A DNA stretch of 7,119 nt from Rhodoferax sp. (GTDB lineage Bacteria > Pseudomonadota > Gammaproteobacteria > Burkholderiales > Burkholderiaceae_C). The DNA lies in assembly GCA_016463455.1 (NCBI GenBank), contig JAEMRG010000105.1, forward strand, positions 1 through 7,119, written 5' to 3'. The notes under the pieces are model-generated. The model was not told the DNA's origin. It was given only the letters and a program-made list of their open reading frames with translations, and did no database searches. Position 1 is the first letter of the stretch. Each line of letters opens with the position of its first letter. Both the position numbers and the translations under genes were made by a program. Positions 1-5,690 of this stretch are shown one piece after another.

Positions 1-51
1 ACTGGATTTTGATTCCAGCATGCGAAGGTTCGAATCCTTCTTCCCCTGCCA
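1..51 (+). tRNA. tRNA-Gln (anticodon UUG), 3' portion
   Basis: The visible part folds as the 3' two thirds of a tRNA. The anticodon stem is CTGGA at 2-6 paired with TCCAG at 14-18. The 7-nt loop at 7-13 carries anticodon TTG at 9-11, which reads CAA (Gln). A 5-nt variable region (19-23) follows, then a T arm with GAAGG/CCTTC around loop TTCGAAT (29-35). The 3' acceptor strand is at 41-47, the discriminator base is G48, and CCA (49-51) is encoded. The D arm and 5' acceptor strand lie outside the window. A glutamine tRNA just upstream of prs is the usual order in many betaproteobacteria, often with ispE before it, which fits the next gene. No T-run terminator follows, so read-through towards prs is possible. 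Confidence 0.95.
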
Positions 52-134
52 AATTTTATTAACGGTACAGCCAGACGGCATGATGAAGTCCTGAAACCGC
101 CTACCAGCGCCCTGCCAACCCAAGCCCCACCCCT

Positions 135-1112
135 ATGCAAGCCGTCAACACTCCCGACTTCATGGTATTCACCGGCAATGCCAACCCTGAGTTGGCAGCG
201 GAAGTGGCGCGTGATCTGGGCATCAATTTGGGTGCGGCCAGCGTGGGACGGTTCTCTGATGGTGAAGTCACCGTCGAAATCAACCAAAACGTGCGCGCCC
301 GCGACGTCTTTGTCTTGCAAAGTACCTGCGCCCCGACTGCCGAAAACCTGATGGAGCTGCTGATCATGGTCGATGCGCTCAAGCGCGCCTCGGCCGAACG
401 CATCAGCGCCGTCATTCCCTATTTCGGCTACGCCCGCCAAGACCGCCGCCCGCGCTCCACCCGCGTGCCCATCACGGCCAAAGTGGTCGCCAATATGCTC
501 CAGGCCGCTGGCGTCTCCAGCGTGCTGACCATGGACTTGCATGCCGACCAGGTTCAGGGCTTTTTTGATATCCCGGTGGACAATATTTACGCATCGCCGG
601 TGCTGCTGGGCGATTTGCGCCAAAAAAATTACGAAGACCTGATTGTGGTCTCGCCTGATGTGGGCGGCGTGGTGCGCGCTCGCGCGCTGGCCAAGCAGCT
701 CAACTGCGATCTGGCCATCATCGACAAGCGCCGCCCGCGCGCCAACGTCAGCGAAGTGATGCACGTCATCGGCGAAATTGAAGGCCGCAACTGCGTCATC
801 ATGGACGACATGATCGATACCGCAGGCACGCTGTCCAAAGCCGCCGAAGTGCTCAAAATGCGCGGCGCGAAAAAAGTGTATGCCTATTGCACGCACCCGA
901 TTTTTTCCGGGCCTGCGATTGAACGCATTACCAACGGCGACGCCCTGGATGAGGTGGTGGTGACCAACACCATTCCCTTGAGCGCAGCAGCCGCCCAATG
1001 CCAAAAAATTCGCCAACTCACCGTGGCACCGCTGATCGCAGAAACGATTTTGCGTATTGCCAAGGGTGAGTCGGTCATGAGTTTGTTTTCGGATCAGGAA
1101 AATCTTTTCTGA
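135..1112 (+). CDS. prs: Ribose-phosphate pyrophosphokinase (PRPP synthetase)
   Basis: This cytoplasmic enzyme transfers pyrophosphate from ATP to ribose 5-phosphate, making PRPP for purine, pyrimidine, histidine, tryptophan and NAD synthesis. The 325-residue protein is slightly longer than the roughly 315-residue E. coli enzyme. Visible family motifs are FSDGE (40-44), the ATP-contacting RQDRR (101-105), metal-binding DLHADQ (134-139), the catalytic flexible-loop segment DKRR (197-200), the PRPP-binding loop DDMIDTAGT (224-232) and THPIFSG (253-259). Nothing essential appears to be missing. The start is placed at ATG 135 because related Burkholderiales proteins begin with a similar short leader. 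ATG 162 (Met10) is the alternative and would align better with the E. coli N-terminus. Neither start has a convincing Shine-Dalgarno sequence; the bases just upstream of 135 are C-rich. The gene lies 83 nt after tRNA-Gln and 97 nt before rplY, with a hairpin and T-run between prs and rplY. Confidence 0.97.
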   Translation: MQAVNTPDFMVFTGNANPELAAEVARDLGINLGAASVGRFSDGEVTVEINQNVRARDVFVLQSTCAPTAENLMELLIMVDALKRASAERISAVIPYFGYARQDRRPRSTRVPITAKVVANMLQAAGVSSVLTMDLHADQVQGFFDIPVDNIYASPVLLGDLRQKNYEDLIVVSPDVGGVVRARALAKQLNCDLAIIDKRRPRANVSEVMHVIGEIEGRNCVIMDDMIDTAGTLSKAAEVLKMRGAKKVYAYCTHPIFSGPAIERITNGDALDEVVVTNTIPLSAAAAQCQKIRQLTVAPLIAETILRIAKGESVMSLFSDQENLF

Positions 1113-1127
1113 ACGAAGCAAAAGTCG

Positions 1128-1160
1128 GCGCGCGGCGGCCTAGTGCCCTGCGCGCTTTTT
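1128..1160 (+). terminator. Probable intrinsic terminator or attenuator between prs and rplY
   Basis: GCGCGCGG (1128-1135) pairs with CCTGCGCGC-type sequence ending at 1155: eight pairs, one of them G-U. An inner GGC/GCC extension (1137-1139 with 1145-1147) follows a bulged C. TTTTT at 1156-1160 comes directly after the stem. An A run at 1120-1123 would give a weaker signal on the other strand. The position, 16 nt after the prs stop, fits transcription termination after prs. rplY would then depend on partial read-through or on its own promoter, which I could not identify in 1161-1198. Confidence 0.6.
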
Positions 1161-1198
1161 GTTAAACCGGAGTCACACTGGTCGCGGTGGACTCTTAC

Positions 1199-1203
1199 AG
1201 GAG
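1199..1203 (+). promoter_or_regulatory. Ribosome binding site of rplY
   Basis: AGGAG ends six bases before ATG 1210, a strong Shine-Dalgarno sequence at good spacing. It fixes the rplY start and is one of only two clear ones in the window. Confidence 0.85.
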
Positions 1204-1209
1204 TAAGTT

Positions 1210-1839
1210 ATGAAATTTGTCGCTTTTGAGCGCGCTAAGCAGGGTACGGGTGCGAGCCGCCGTCTCCGCATCACCGGTCGCACGCCCGGTATTGTGTATG
1301 GCGGAAGCACCCCGGCTACGCCCATCGAACTGGACCACAACGCACTGTGGCACGCCATCAAAAAAGAAGCTTTCCATGCCTCGATTTTGGACATGGAATT
1401 CAATGGCACAGAAAGCAAAGTGCTCTTGCGCAACGTGCAAATGCACCCCTTCAAGCAATTGATTTTGCACATCGATTTCCAGCGTGTGGAAGCCACCACC
1501 AAGCTGCAAATGAAAGTGCCGCTGCACTTCAGCGGTGAAGAAACTTCGCCTGCCGTCAAGCTCGACGCCTGCTTGATCAACCACGTCGCCAACGACTTGG
1601 AAATCACCTGCCTGCCCGCAGACCTGCCCGAGTTCATCGCGGTGGACCTGAGCAACCTGAAAAAAGGCACTTCGCTGCACGTCAACGACATGAGCCTGCC
1701 CCCAGGTGTGACGGCTGTCACCCGTGGCAAGGAAAACCCAGTCATCGTCTCGGTGGTGACGCCGATCGCGGAAGTGATCGAAGCGCCTGCCGCTGCGGCA
1801 CCTGCCAAAGGCAAGGGCGCGGCCAAGCCGAAAAAATAA
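1210..1839 (+). CDS. rplY: 50S ribosomal protein L25, long (Ctc/TL5) form
   Basis: This protein binds 5S rRNA in the central protuberance of the large ribosomal subunit. The 209 residues show the two-domain layout of the general stress protein Ctc/TL5. An N-terminal L25 beta-barrel domain (about 1-92) contains the segment RRLRITGRTPGIVYGG (17-32) and ends near HIDFQRV (87-93). A C-terminal beta domain (about 95-190) contains the family-typical GKENPVIVSVV (173-183). A low-complexity Ala/Pro/Lys tail (192-209) ends PAKGKGAAKPKK and probably contacts RNA. E. coli L25 has only the first domain, at about 94 residues, so this is the long form common in betaproteobacteria. The start is supported by AGGAG six bases upstream. 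The gene sits between prs and pth, the conserved order, and a strong terminator follows. Confidence 0.96.
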   Translation: MKFVAFERAKQGTGASRRLRITGRTPGIVYGGSTPATPIELDHNALWHAIKKEAFHASILDMEFNGTESKVLLRNVQMHPFKQLILHIDFQRVEATTKLQMKVPLHFSGEETSPAVKLDACLINHVANDLEITCLPADLPEFIAVDLSNLKKGTSLHVNDMSLPPGVTAVTRGKENPVIVSVVTPIAEVIEAPAAAAPAKGKGAAKPKK

Positions 1840-1856
1840 AGTCCTCCTGGCGCTTT

Positions 1857-1891
1857 AGCAAAACGGGCCCGCGCAAGCGGGCCTTTTTGCT
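1857..1891 (+). terminator. Strong intrinsic terminator after rplY
   Basis: GGCCCGC (1866-1872) and GCGGGCC (1877-1883) form a perfect 7-bp GC stem closed by the GNRA tetraloop GCAA (1873-1876), followed by TTTTT at 1884-1888. An outer AGCAAAA (1857-1863) pairs with TTTTGCT (1885-1891), so the structure is nearly symmetrical and could also stop transcription from the other side. It begins 18 nt after the rplY stop and separates rplY from pth. Confidence 0.92.
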
Positions 1892-1969
1892 GGTGCACAG
1901 GCTTTGCTCTACCATGGCGTACCGCCGTCTTTTCGCGCGGTGTCAAGAGCGCAAACCGTGAGCCACCGC

Positions 1970-2611
1970 ATGATCAAACTATGGGTCGGCCTGGGAAATC
2001 CGGGCCCGCAATACGAAGACACCCGCCACAACGCGGGCTTTTGGTTTATCGACGGCCTGGCGCGGCTGTGGAAAACTGCTTTGCAGTTCGACCGCAATTA
2101 CTACGGTCTGGTGGCGCGGGTCAGCATCCAGGGCGAAAACGTCTGGCTATTGCAGCCGCATACCTTCATGAATTTGTCGGGCAAGTCGGTGGGCGCCTTG
2201 GCGCGCTTTTTCAAAATCGAGCCCTCCCAAATACTGGTTATCCATGACGAGTTGGACTTGCCGCCCGGCCATGCGAAATTGAAATTTGGCGGCAGCCATG
2301 CCGGCCACAACGGCTTGCGCGACATCCATGCCCAACTAGGCACCGGCGACTACTGGCGCTTGCGCCTGGGCATAGGCCATCCGGGCGACAAAGCCGAAGT
2401 GGTGCACTGGGTGCTAAAAAAGCCGATCTTGGACCAGCGCATCGCCATCGACCAGTGCCTAGACCGCGCGCTGACCGCAGTACCGGCTTTGCTGGCCGGC
2501 GACATGAACAAAGCCATGCTGCAAATCCACACCAGCATGCCGCCACGGCCTAAACTTGCCAAACCTGTGGAGAGCGCAGCGCCTAGCGCGCCGCCCGAAC
2601 CCGCAGCCTAG
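1970..2611 (+). CDS. pth: Peptidyl-tRNA hydrolase
   Basis: This cytoplasmic esterase cleaves peptidyl-tRNA released from stalled ribosomes, recycling tRNA. Counting from ATG 1970, the 213-residue protein begins MIKLWVGLGNPG. It keeps the residues known to matter in E. coli Pth at the same numbers: N10, catalytic H20 (in TRHNAG), N68 (in FMNLSGK), D93 (in HDELDLPPG) and N114 (in GGSHAGHNGL). RLGIGHPGDK (132-141) is also typical. The frame is open upstream to ATG 1904, but those 22 residues have no counterpart in the family, and the terminator ends at 1891. GTG 1958 is a possible alternative start. Only a weak GTGAG (1958-1962) precedes ATG 1970. The C-terminus runs about 20 residues beyond the E. 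coli protein as a Pro/Ala-rich tail (191-213), probably disordered. The terminator upstream implies a separate promoter or read-through. Confidence 0.95.
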   Translation: MIKLWVGLGNPGPQYEDTRHNAGFWFIDGLARLWKTALQFDRNYYGLVARVSIQGENVWLLQPHTFMNLSGKSVGALARFFKIEPSQILVIHDELDLPPGHAKLKFGGSHAGHNGLRDIHAQLGTGDYWRLRLGIGHPGDKAEVVHWVLKKPILDQRIAIDQCLDRALTAVPALLAGDMNKAMLQIHTSMPPRPKLAKPVESAAPSAPPEPAA

Positions 2612-2643
2612 GCCCAGGTGCCGCAGAGCACCGGGCCCGCTTT
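2611..2643 (+). terminator. Hairpin after pth, possible terminator
   Basis: Starting at the last base of the pth stop, GGCCC (2611-2615) and GGTGC (2617-2621) pair with GCACC (2628-2632) and GGGCC (2633-2637). This gives ten GC-rich pairs with one bulged A (2616) and a 6-nt loop (2622-2627). Only a short T run (2641-2643) follows, after CCGC, so termination may be inefficient or need Rho. The hairpin lies just before the next gene's ribosome binding site. Confidence 0.5.
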
Positions 2644-2657
2644 GTGAAGAATGCATC

Positions 2658-2665
2658 AGGGAGGA
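2658..2665 (+). promoter_or_regulatory. Ribosome binding site deciding the start of the DUF4124-like gene
   Basis: AGGGAGGA is a near-perfect anti-16S match that ends three bases before ATG 2669. An in-frame ATG at 2651 lies upstream of it and cannot use it, so the downstream ATG is preferred. That choice also places the signal peptide at the exact N-terminus. Confidence 0.8.
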
Positions 2666-2668
2666 CGC

Positions 2669-3109
2669 ATGCCATATTTCTTAATTTGCGGGCTTGCGCT
2701 GGCCTTTGCCAGCGCGCAGCTATCGGCCCAAACGGTGTACCGCTGCGGCAATGAATACCGCGACACACCCTGCCCCAACGCCATAGCGCTGGACCCGCGC
2801 GACTCGCGCACGCCGGCGCAAAGCGCCCAGGCCGAAAGACAGGCCGCCCAAGACGCGGCCCTGGCCCAGCAAATGGAAAAATCGCGCCTGCAAGCGGAGG
2901 CAGCCGCCGCCAAGCGCCTCCAGGCCCAGGCGCAAACAGAGGCTGCGCAAGAGAAAAAGCGGGTGGCCGATGCCAAGGCCCTAGAGCGCGCGCAGGAACC
3001 TGTCGTGCTCAAAGCCCAGAAAAAGCCGCGCGAAGATGTATTTACCGTGCGCAGCCCCAAGCCGCCTAAAAATGCCGCGTCTGCGGCGCCACCGCCTAAG
3101 AGCCCTTAG
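2669..3109 (+). CDS. DUF4124-like exported protein with charged coiled-coil region
   Basis: The protein has 146 residues and no known enzymatic role. From ATG 2669 it starts with a short hydrophobic signal peptide (about 1-20, MPYFLICGLALAFASAQLSA), probably cleaved after LSA, so the mature protein should be periplasmic or envelope-associated. The next stretch, TVYRCGNEYRDTPCP (22-36), has the paired cysteines (C26, C35) and the 'VYRC...Y.DTPC' pattern of the DUF4124 N-terminal domain, which is common in beta- and gammaproteobacteria. From about 48 to 115 the sequence is Ala/Gln/Glu/Lys-rich and probably forms a helical coiled coil. The end (about 127-146) is Pro/Lys/Ala-rich and disordered-looking. 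It sits 57 nt after pth and converges on the ferredoxin gene, 33 nt away. Function is unknown; export and family assignment come from the sequence. Confidence 0.8.
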   Translation: MPYFLICGLALAFASAQLSAQTVYRCGNEYRDTPCPNAIALDPRDSRTPAQSAQAERQAAQDAALAQQMEKSRLQAEAAAAKRLQAQAQTEAAQEKKRVADAKALERAQEPVVLKAQKKPREDVFTVRSPKPPKNAASAAPPPKSP

Positions 3110-3110
3110 G

Positions 3111-3141
3111 GGCGCGTCTATCGGCAAAGTTGCACCGCGCC
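3111..3141. terminator. Possible shared hairpin between convergent genes
   Basis: GGCGCG (3111-3116) pairs with CGCGCC (3136-3141). Inside it a small GCA/TGC stem (3124-3126 with 3131-3133) closes an AAGT loop. The structure fills nearly all of the 33-nt gap between the stops of the DUF4124-like gene and fdx. No T run follows on either strand, so a terminator role is only suggested by position. Confidence 0.3.
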
Positions 3142-3142
3142 A

Positions 3143-3397
3143 TTAGGCGCTAGCCGCCTGCAAGCGGCGGTATTTTTCCCACAGGGTTTCGCGGCTTTCG
3201 GTATGCGCCGGGTCCACCGGAATGCAGGCTACCGGGCAGACTTGCACGCATTGGGGCTCGTCAAAATGGCCTACGCATTCGGTGCATTTGTCCGGGTGAA
3301 TCTGGTAGATCTCCGGCCCCATGAAGATGGCCTCATTGGGGCATTCGGGCTCGCAGACGTCGCAGTTAATGCACTCGTCGGTAATGATCAGAGCCAT
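3143..3397 (-). CDS. fdx: YfhL-type 2[4Fe-4S] ferredoxin
   Basis: This small cytoplasmic electron carrier has 84 residues from the ATG whose complement is at 3395-3397. It begins MALIITDECINCDVCEPECP, closely matching E. coli YfhL and the Allochromatium-type ferredoxins. Cysteines at 9, 12, 15 and 19 and at 38, 41, 50 and 54 give two CX2C-type cluster sets. The second set has the long CX8C insertion (CVGHFDEPQC) that marks this subfamily. A ninth cysteine, C58, follows in PVACIPVDPAHTES. The frame is open further upstream to 3475, but that part overlaps coaD and has no ferredoxin similarity, so it is excluded. The start lies 10 nt after the coaD stop, which supports co-transcription. Only a weak AAAGCGG precedes the start. 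The redox partner cannot be told from the sequence. Confidence 0.95.
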   Translation of the reverse strand: MALIITDECINCDVCEPECPNEAIFMGPEIYQIHPDKCTECVGHFDEPQCVQVCPVACIPVDPAHTESRETLWEKYRRLQAASA

Positions 3398-3407
3398 GTG
3401 CGCCGCT

Positions 3408-3896
3408 TTACTTACCGACTTGCAGTTTGGCCTGCAAACGCGCCAGCACCGTGGGCGCGACAAACTGCGCCACATCGCCTTGCAGGCTGGCGATCTCGCG
3501 CACCAGCGTGCTGCTGATGAACTGGTAGCGGCTGTCGGGCGTCAGAAACACGGTCTCGATGTCCGGCGCCAAAGCGCGGTTCATGCCTGCCAACTGGGAT
3601 TCAAAATCAAAGTCGGTCACCGAGCGCACGCCGCGCAGCATGGCCTTGGCGTTTTGGGCCACCGCGAAATCACGCACCAGGCCGTTAAAGGGCAGCACGC
3701 TGACATTGCCTAGCGGCGCCACCACTTCGCGCACCATGTCCAGGCGCTCTTCCAGGCTGAACATGGTTTTCTTGTGGTGTGCAGCGGCTACCGCCACGAC
3801 CACGGTGCCAAACAGCGCCGCGCCACGACGAATCAAGTCTTGATGGCCCAAGGTCATGGGGTCAAAGGTTCCGGGATAGACGGCAATCGTGCTCAT
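3408..3896 (-). CDS. coaD: Pantetheine-phosphate adenylyltransferase
   Basis: This enzyme carries out the penultimate step of coenzyme A synthesis, transferring AMP from ATP to 4'-phosphopantetheine to give dephospho-CoA. The 162-residue length is normal for the family. The nucleotidyltransferase signature is complete: YPGTFDPMTLGH (7-18), with T10 and the TxGH-type H18 that bind the ATP phosphates. K42 (HHKK) follows, then RGVR (88-91, containing the R88/R91 pair), then ISSTLVREIA (127-136), the C-terminal T/SSTxVR motif that closes over the nucleotide. Its ATG overlaps the rsmD stop by four bases (ATGA, 3893-3896), which implies translational coupling. The pairing of rsmD with coaD is widespread in bacteria. 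The ferredoxin gene follows after 10 nt. No frameshift or missing residue was seen. Confidence 0.97.
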   Translation of the reverse strand: MSTIAVYPGTFDPMTLGHQDLIRRGAALFGTVVVAVAAAHHKKTMFSLEERLDMVREVVAPLGNVSVLPFNGLVRDFAVAQNAKAMLRGVRSVTDFDFESQLAGMNRALAPDIETVFLTPDSRYQFISSTLVREIASLQGDVAQFVAPTVLARLQAKLQVGK

Positions 3897-4591
3897 GGCT
3901 GCGCTCCTGCGGGTTGGGCTAAAGACGGGCTTGCGGGCGCATGGCCGGCAATAGCCATGGCTGCGGTGGCTTGCGACTCAGCGGCCAGCGGGCGCAGCAC
4001 ATGGGCGTGTACCGCGCCGGCTTTAAGGTGCCGGTGCAGCGACCAGCCCAGCGCGCCCAGCGCCTCAGCGCCCCAGGCCGCGGGCGCTTCCAGATAGACC
4101 TGGCCGTTGGGCGCAATCGCTTTGCGCGCCGCAGTCAGGGCGCTTTCCCACAAATTAGAAGCAAAGGGCGGGTCTAGAAAAATCAAGTGCAAACTGCCCG
4201 CCGCTGCGTGCCGCAAAGCGGCCAGGCCATCGCCACGTTGGATGCTGACCGCTTGCGCATCCAACTGCGTCTGCGTGCGTTTAAGTTGCTCGACCAACTG
4301 CGATTCTTGCTCCACCAGGGTGACATGCGCCGCGCCGCGCGAGGCGGCTTCAAAGCCCAGCGCGCCGGTACCGGCAAAAGCGTCCAGGCAGCGCAGGCCC
4401 TGCAAATCCTGGCCCAGCCAGTTAAACAAAGTTTCGCGCACCCTATCGGGCGTGGGCCGCAAGCCCGCAGCATCCACCACTTTGAGTTTGGTGCGCTTCC
4501 ATTTGCCGCCAATGATGCGGACTTGGTTGCCGAGCTTGGCCGCTACGCGCGGCTTAGGCGCAGGCTTGGCGGCAGAGGATTTGGGTCGCAT
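3893..4591 (-). CDS. rsmD: 16S rRNA (guanine(966)-N2)-methyltransferase
   Basis: This enzyme uses S-adenosylmethionine to methylate N2 of G966 in helix 31 of 16S rRNA, during assembly of the small subunit. Counting from the ATG at 4591, the 232 residues include the family start VRIIGGKWKRTKL (24-36) and RPTPDRVRETLFNWL (45-59). SAM motif I is LDAFAGTGALGFEAASRGA (69-87), with acidic E94 in TLVEQ (91-95). The catalytic DPPF (140-143) is in LIFLDPPFASN. The protein is longer than E. coli RsmD (198) because of a Lys/Ala/Pro-rich leader (1-22) and an Ala/Pro-rich tail (about 205-232). The frame stays open for 59 more codons upstream, but that part looks like intergenic DNA. No clear ribosome binding site precedes 4591. 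It is the first gene of the rsmD-coaD-fdx cluster, so its promoter should lie in 4592-4819. Confidence 0.94.
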   Translation of the reverse strand: MRPKSSAAKPAPKPRVAAKLGNQVRIIGGKWKRTKLKVVDAAGLRPTPDRVRETLFNWLGQDLQGLRCLDAFAGTGALGFEAASRGAAHVTLVEQESQLVEQLKRTQTQLDAQAVSIQRGDGLAALRHAAAGSLHLIFLDPPFASNLWESALTAARKAIAPNGQVYLEAPAAWGAEALGALGWSLHRHLKAGAVHAHVLRPLAAESQATAAMAIAGHAPASPSLAQPAGAQP

Positions 4592-4819
4592 GGGGCTATT
4601 GTCGTTGTTTGGGTGTTTGCGTTCCAAATACTGGGGGTTGCGCTTGCGCTTGCGTGTGCATGCGCAGCAAGTACTTTGCCGCTGAAGCCCTAAGCAATCG
4701 TTGAGTGATGTGGCCTTGTGATCACCTGCCAGGCCTGAATGCCGCAACCCGCACGGCAATAATTGCAACTAGGAATTACCATCCCCGACGGCGTGTTGAA
4801 CCGTTTCAATCACTTAACA
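4592..4819. promoter_or_regulatory. Divergent intergenic region between rsmD and the Nudix gene
   Basis: These 228 bases separate two divergently oriented genes and should hold promoters for both. I could not assign -35/-10 pairs with confidence. Visible structure includes a triple TTGCG[C/T] tandem repeat (4638-4655), the palindrome GTGATCAC (4718-4725) and the dyad GCAATAATTGC (4756-4766), which could be an operator. It is less GC-rich around 4756-4780 than the flanking genes. Open frames run through it on both strands as upstream extensions of the two genes, but neither extension has family similarity. Confidence 0.5.
4638..4655 (+). repeat. Short tandem repeat, three copies of TTGCG[C/T]
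   Basis: TTGCGC, TTGCGC and TTGCGT lie end to end. CTTGC (4649-4653) is matched by GCAAG (4667-4671), so the last copy could also form a small hairpin. It lies upstream of rsmD, outside its likely coding region, and may be only chance low complexity. Confidence 0.45.
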
Positions 4820-5641
4820 ATGTCCCTACTCAGCCCAAGCCAAACAAGCGTCTTGCGCCAAACCTTACAAGGCGCCCGCCAGACGCCCCCGCCTGATGCG
4901 CAGCGCTGGTGTTTGGGCGACTTGCCCCTAGGTTGGCTGACGCCAGACCACGACGCAGCGCTAGCGCGTGAGCTGGCAGACACGGTGCTCAGCGACGGGC
5001 AGCGTATCTGGCAGGCGGCGCATTGGCCGGTGGCGCAGCGTTCGCAGGCTTTGCAGGCAGCGGCGGAGCGCTTGCACGCGCAAGGGCTGATTCGCGGATG
5101 GCGCAATGAGCAGTACAGCTACTGGGGCGATACCGCTGGCCAGCCGCACCCCGGTTTGCCCGAGCACTTTAGGTTGGAGCGCGCGGCCTTTCGGTTTTTT
5201 GGTTTGCGCAGTCACGCGGTGCATATCAATGGCTTTACGCCGGACGGGCGCATGTGGTGCGGGCGGCGCGCTTTGAGTAAAGCCACCGATCCGGGCCGCC
5301 TGGACAACCTGGCGGCTGGTGGCCTGCCTGTTGGTGAAACCGTGCTGGACTGCGCGCTGCGCGAGTTGTACGAGGAAGCGGGCCTGCCCGAAAGCCTGGC
5401 GCGGCAGGTGCAGCCCGCCGGCCACATCACCACCGCCCGCATGGAAGCCGAGGGCTGGCACGAGGAAACGCTGCTGGTGTTTAACTTGCAGCTGCCGCCA
5501 GATGTGCAGCCGCACAATACAGATGGCGAAGTGAGCGGTTTTGAATGTCTGTCGCTAGACGAAGTGATGCAGCGGATAGCAGCGCGCGATTTTTCAGAAG
5601 ACGCGGCTTGCGTGGTGGCGCAGGGCTTGTTGCATTATTGA
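4820..5641 (+). CDS. DUF4743 / Nudix hydrolase, possible damaged-thiamine diphosphatase
   Basis: From ATG 4820 the protein has 273 residues. The N-terminal half (about 1-120) matches the DUF4743 type of domain placed before Nudix domains in relatives of thiamine pyrophosphokinase, such as yeast YJR142W. The C-terminal half is a Nudix hydrolase. FRFFGLRSHAVHINGF (124-139) and RRALSKATDPGRLDNLAAGG (149-168) are typical of this subfamily. The complete Nudix box (G167 to L189) fits GX5EX7REUXEEXGU, with E173 and RELYEEAGL (181-189), so the metal-binding glutamates are intact. In characterised relatives the substrate is oxidised thiamine diphosphate; that role here is inference. The frame is open to ATG 4763, but those 19 residues lie outside the domain. 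No clear ribosome binding site is seen at either start. It is divergent from rsmD and converges on hipA, 49 nt from it. Confidence 0.88.
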   Translation: MSLLSPSQTSVLRQTLQGARQTPPPDAQRWCLGDLPLGWLTPDHDAALARELADTVLSDGQRIWQAAHWPVAQRSQALQAAAERLHAQGLIRGWRNEQYSYWGDTAGQPHPGLPEHFRLERAAFRFFGLRSHAVHINGFTPDGRMWCGRRALSKATDPGRLDNLAAGGLPVGETVLDCALRELYEEAGLPESLARQVQPAGHITTARMEAEGWHEETLLVFNLQLPPDVQPHNTDGEVSGFECLSLDEVMQRIAARDFSEDAACVVAQGLLHY

Positions 5642-5690
5642 ATTCTTTGCGGTTTGGCTGCGGGGGCTTGCACCGCATGGACTGCAGATC

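Noticed and set aside
52..134. Promoter or leader element between tRNA-Gln and prs
   Set aside because: The 83 bases include an AT-rich start (52-62) but no -35/-10 pair or stable hairpin that I can defend, and no Shine-Dalgarno sequence before ATG 135.
618..632. A7 run (622-628) in prs as a possible frameshift site
   Set aside because: The frame is intact to a normal-length C-terminus and there is no downstream stimulatory structure or useful alternative frame.
1173..1946. Long open frame of 257 codons on the - strand across rplY
   Set aside because: It lies antisense to a certain ribosomal protein gene and runs through the strong terminator at 1857-1891. It has no recognisable domain. It is a by-product of GC-rich codon use.
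1904..1969. Longer start for pth at ATG 1904
   Set aside because: The family begins directly at MIKL/TIKL-V-GL-NPG, which matches ATG 1970. The extra 22 residues begin 13 bases after the terminator stem and have no family counterpart.
4107..4685. 192-codon + strand frame opposite rsmD, and a similar 184-codon - strand frame at 4961-5515 opposite the Nudix gene
   Set aside because: Both are antisense to genes with complete catalytic motifs. Neither shows a domain or ribosome binding site, and both have arginine/serine/alanine-heavy composition typical of shadow frames.
4592..4768. 59-codon N-terminal extension of rsmD
   Set aside because: The extension has no similarity to RsmD, which normally starts close to the RIIGGKWK segment. 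The added part is cysteine- and basic-rich and occupies the intergenic region needed for promoters.
5648..5677. Hairpin between the convergent Nudix and hipA genes
   Set aside because: TGCGGT (5648-5653) can pair with ACCGCA (5672-5677), but TGCGG (5659-5663) competes with it. The loop is 18 nt and no T run follows on either strand, so a terminator call is not supported.
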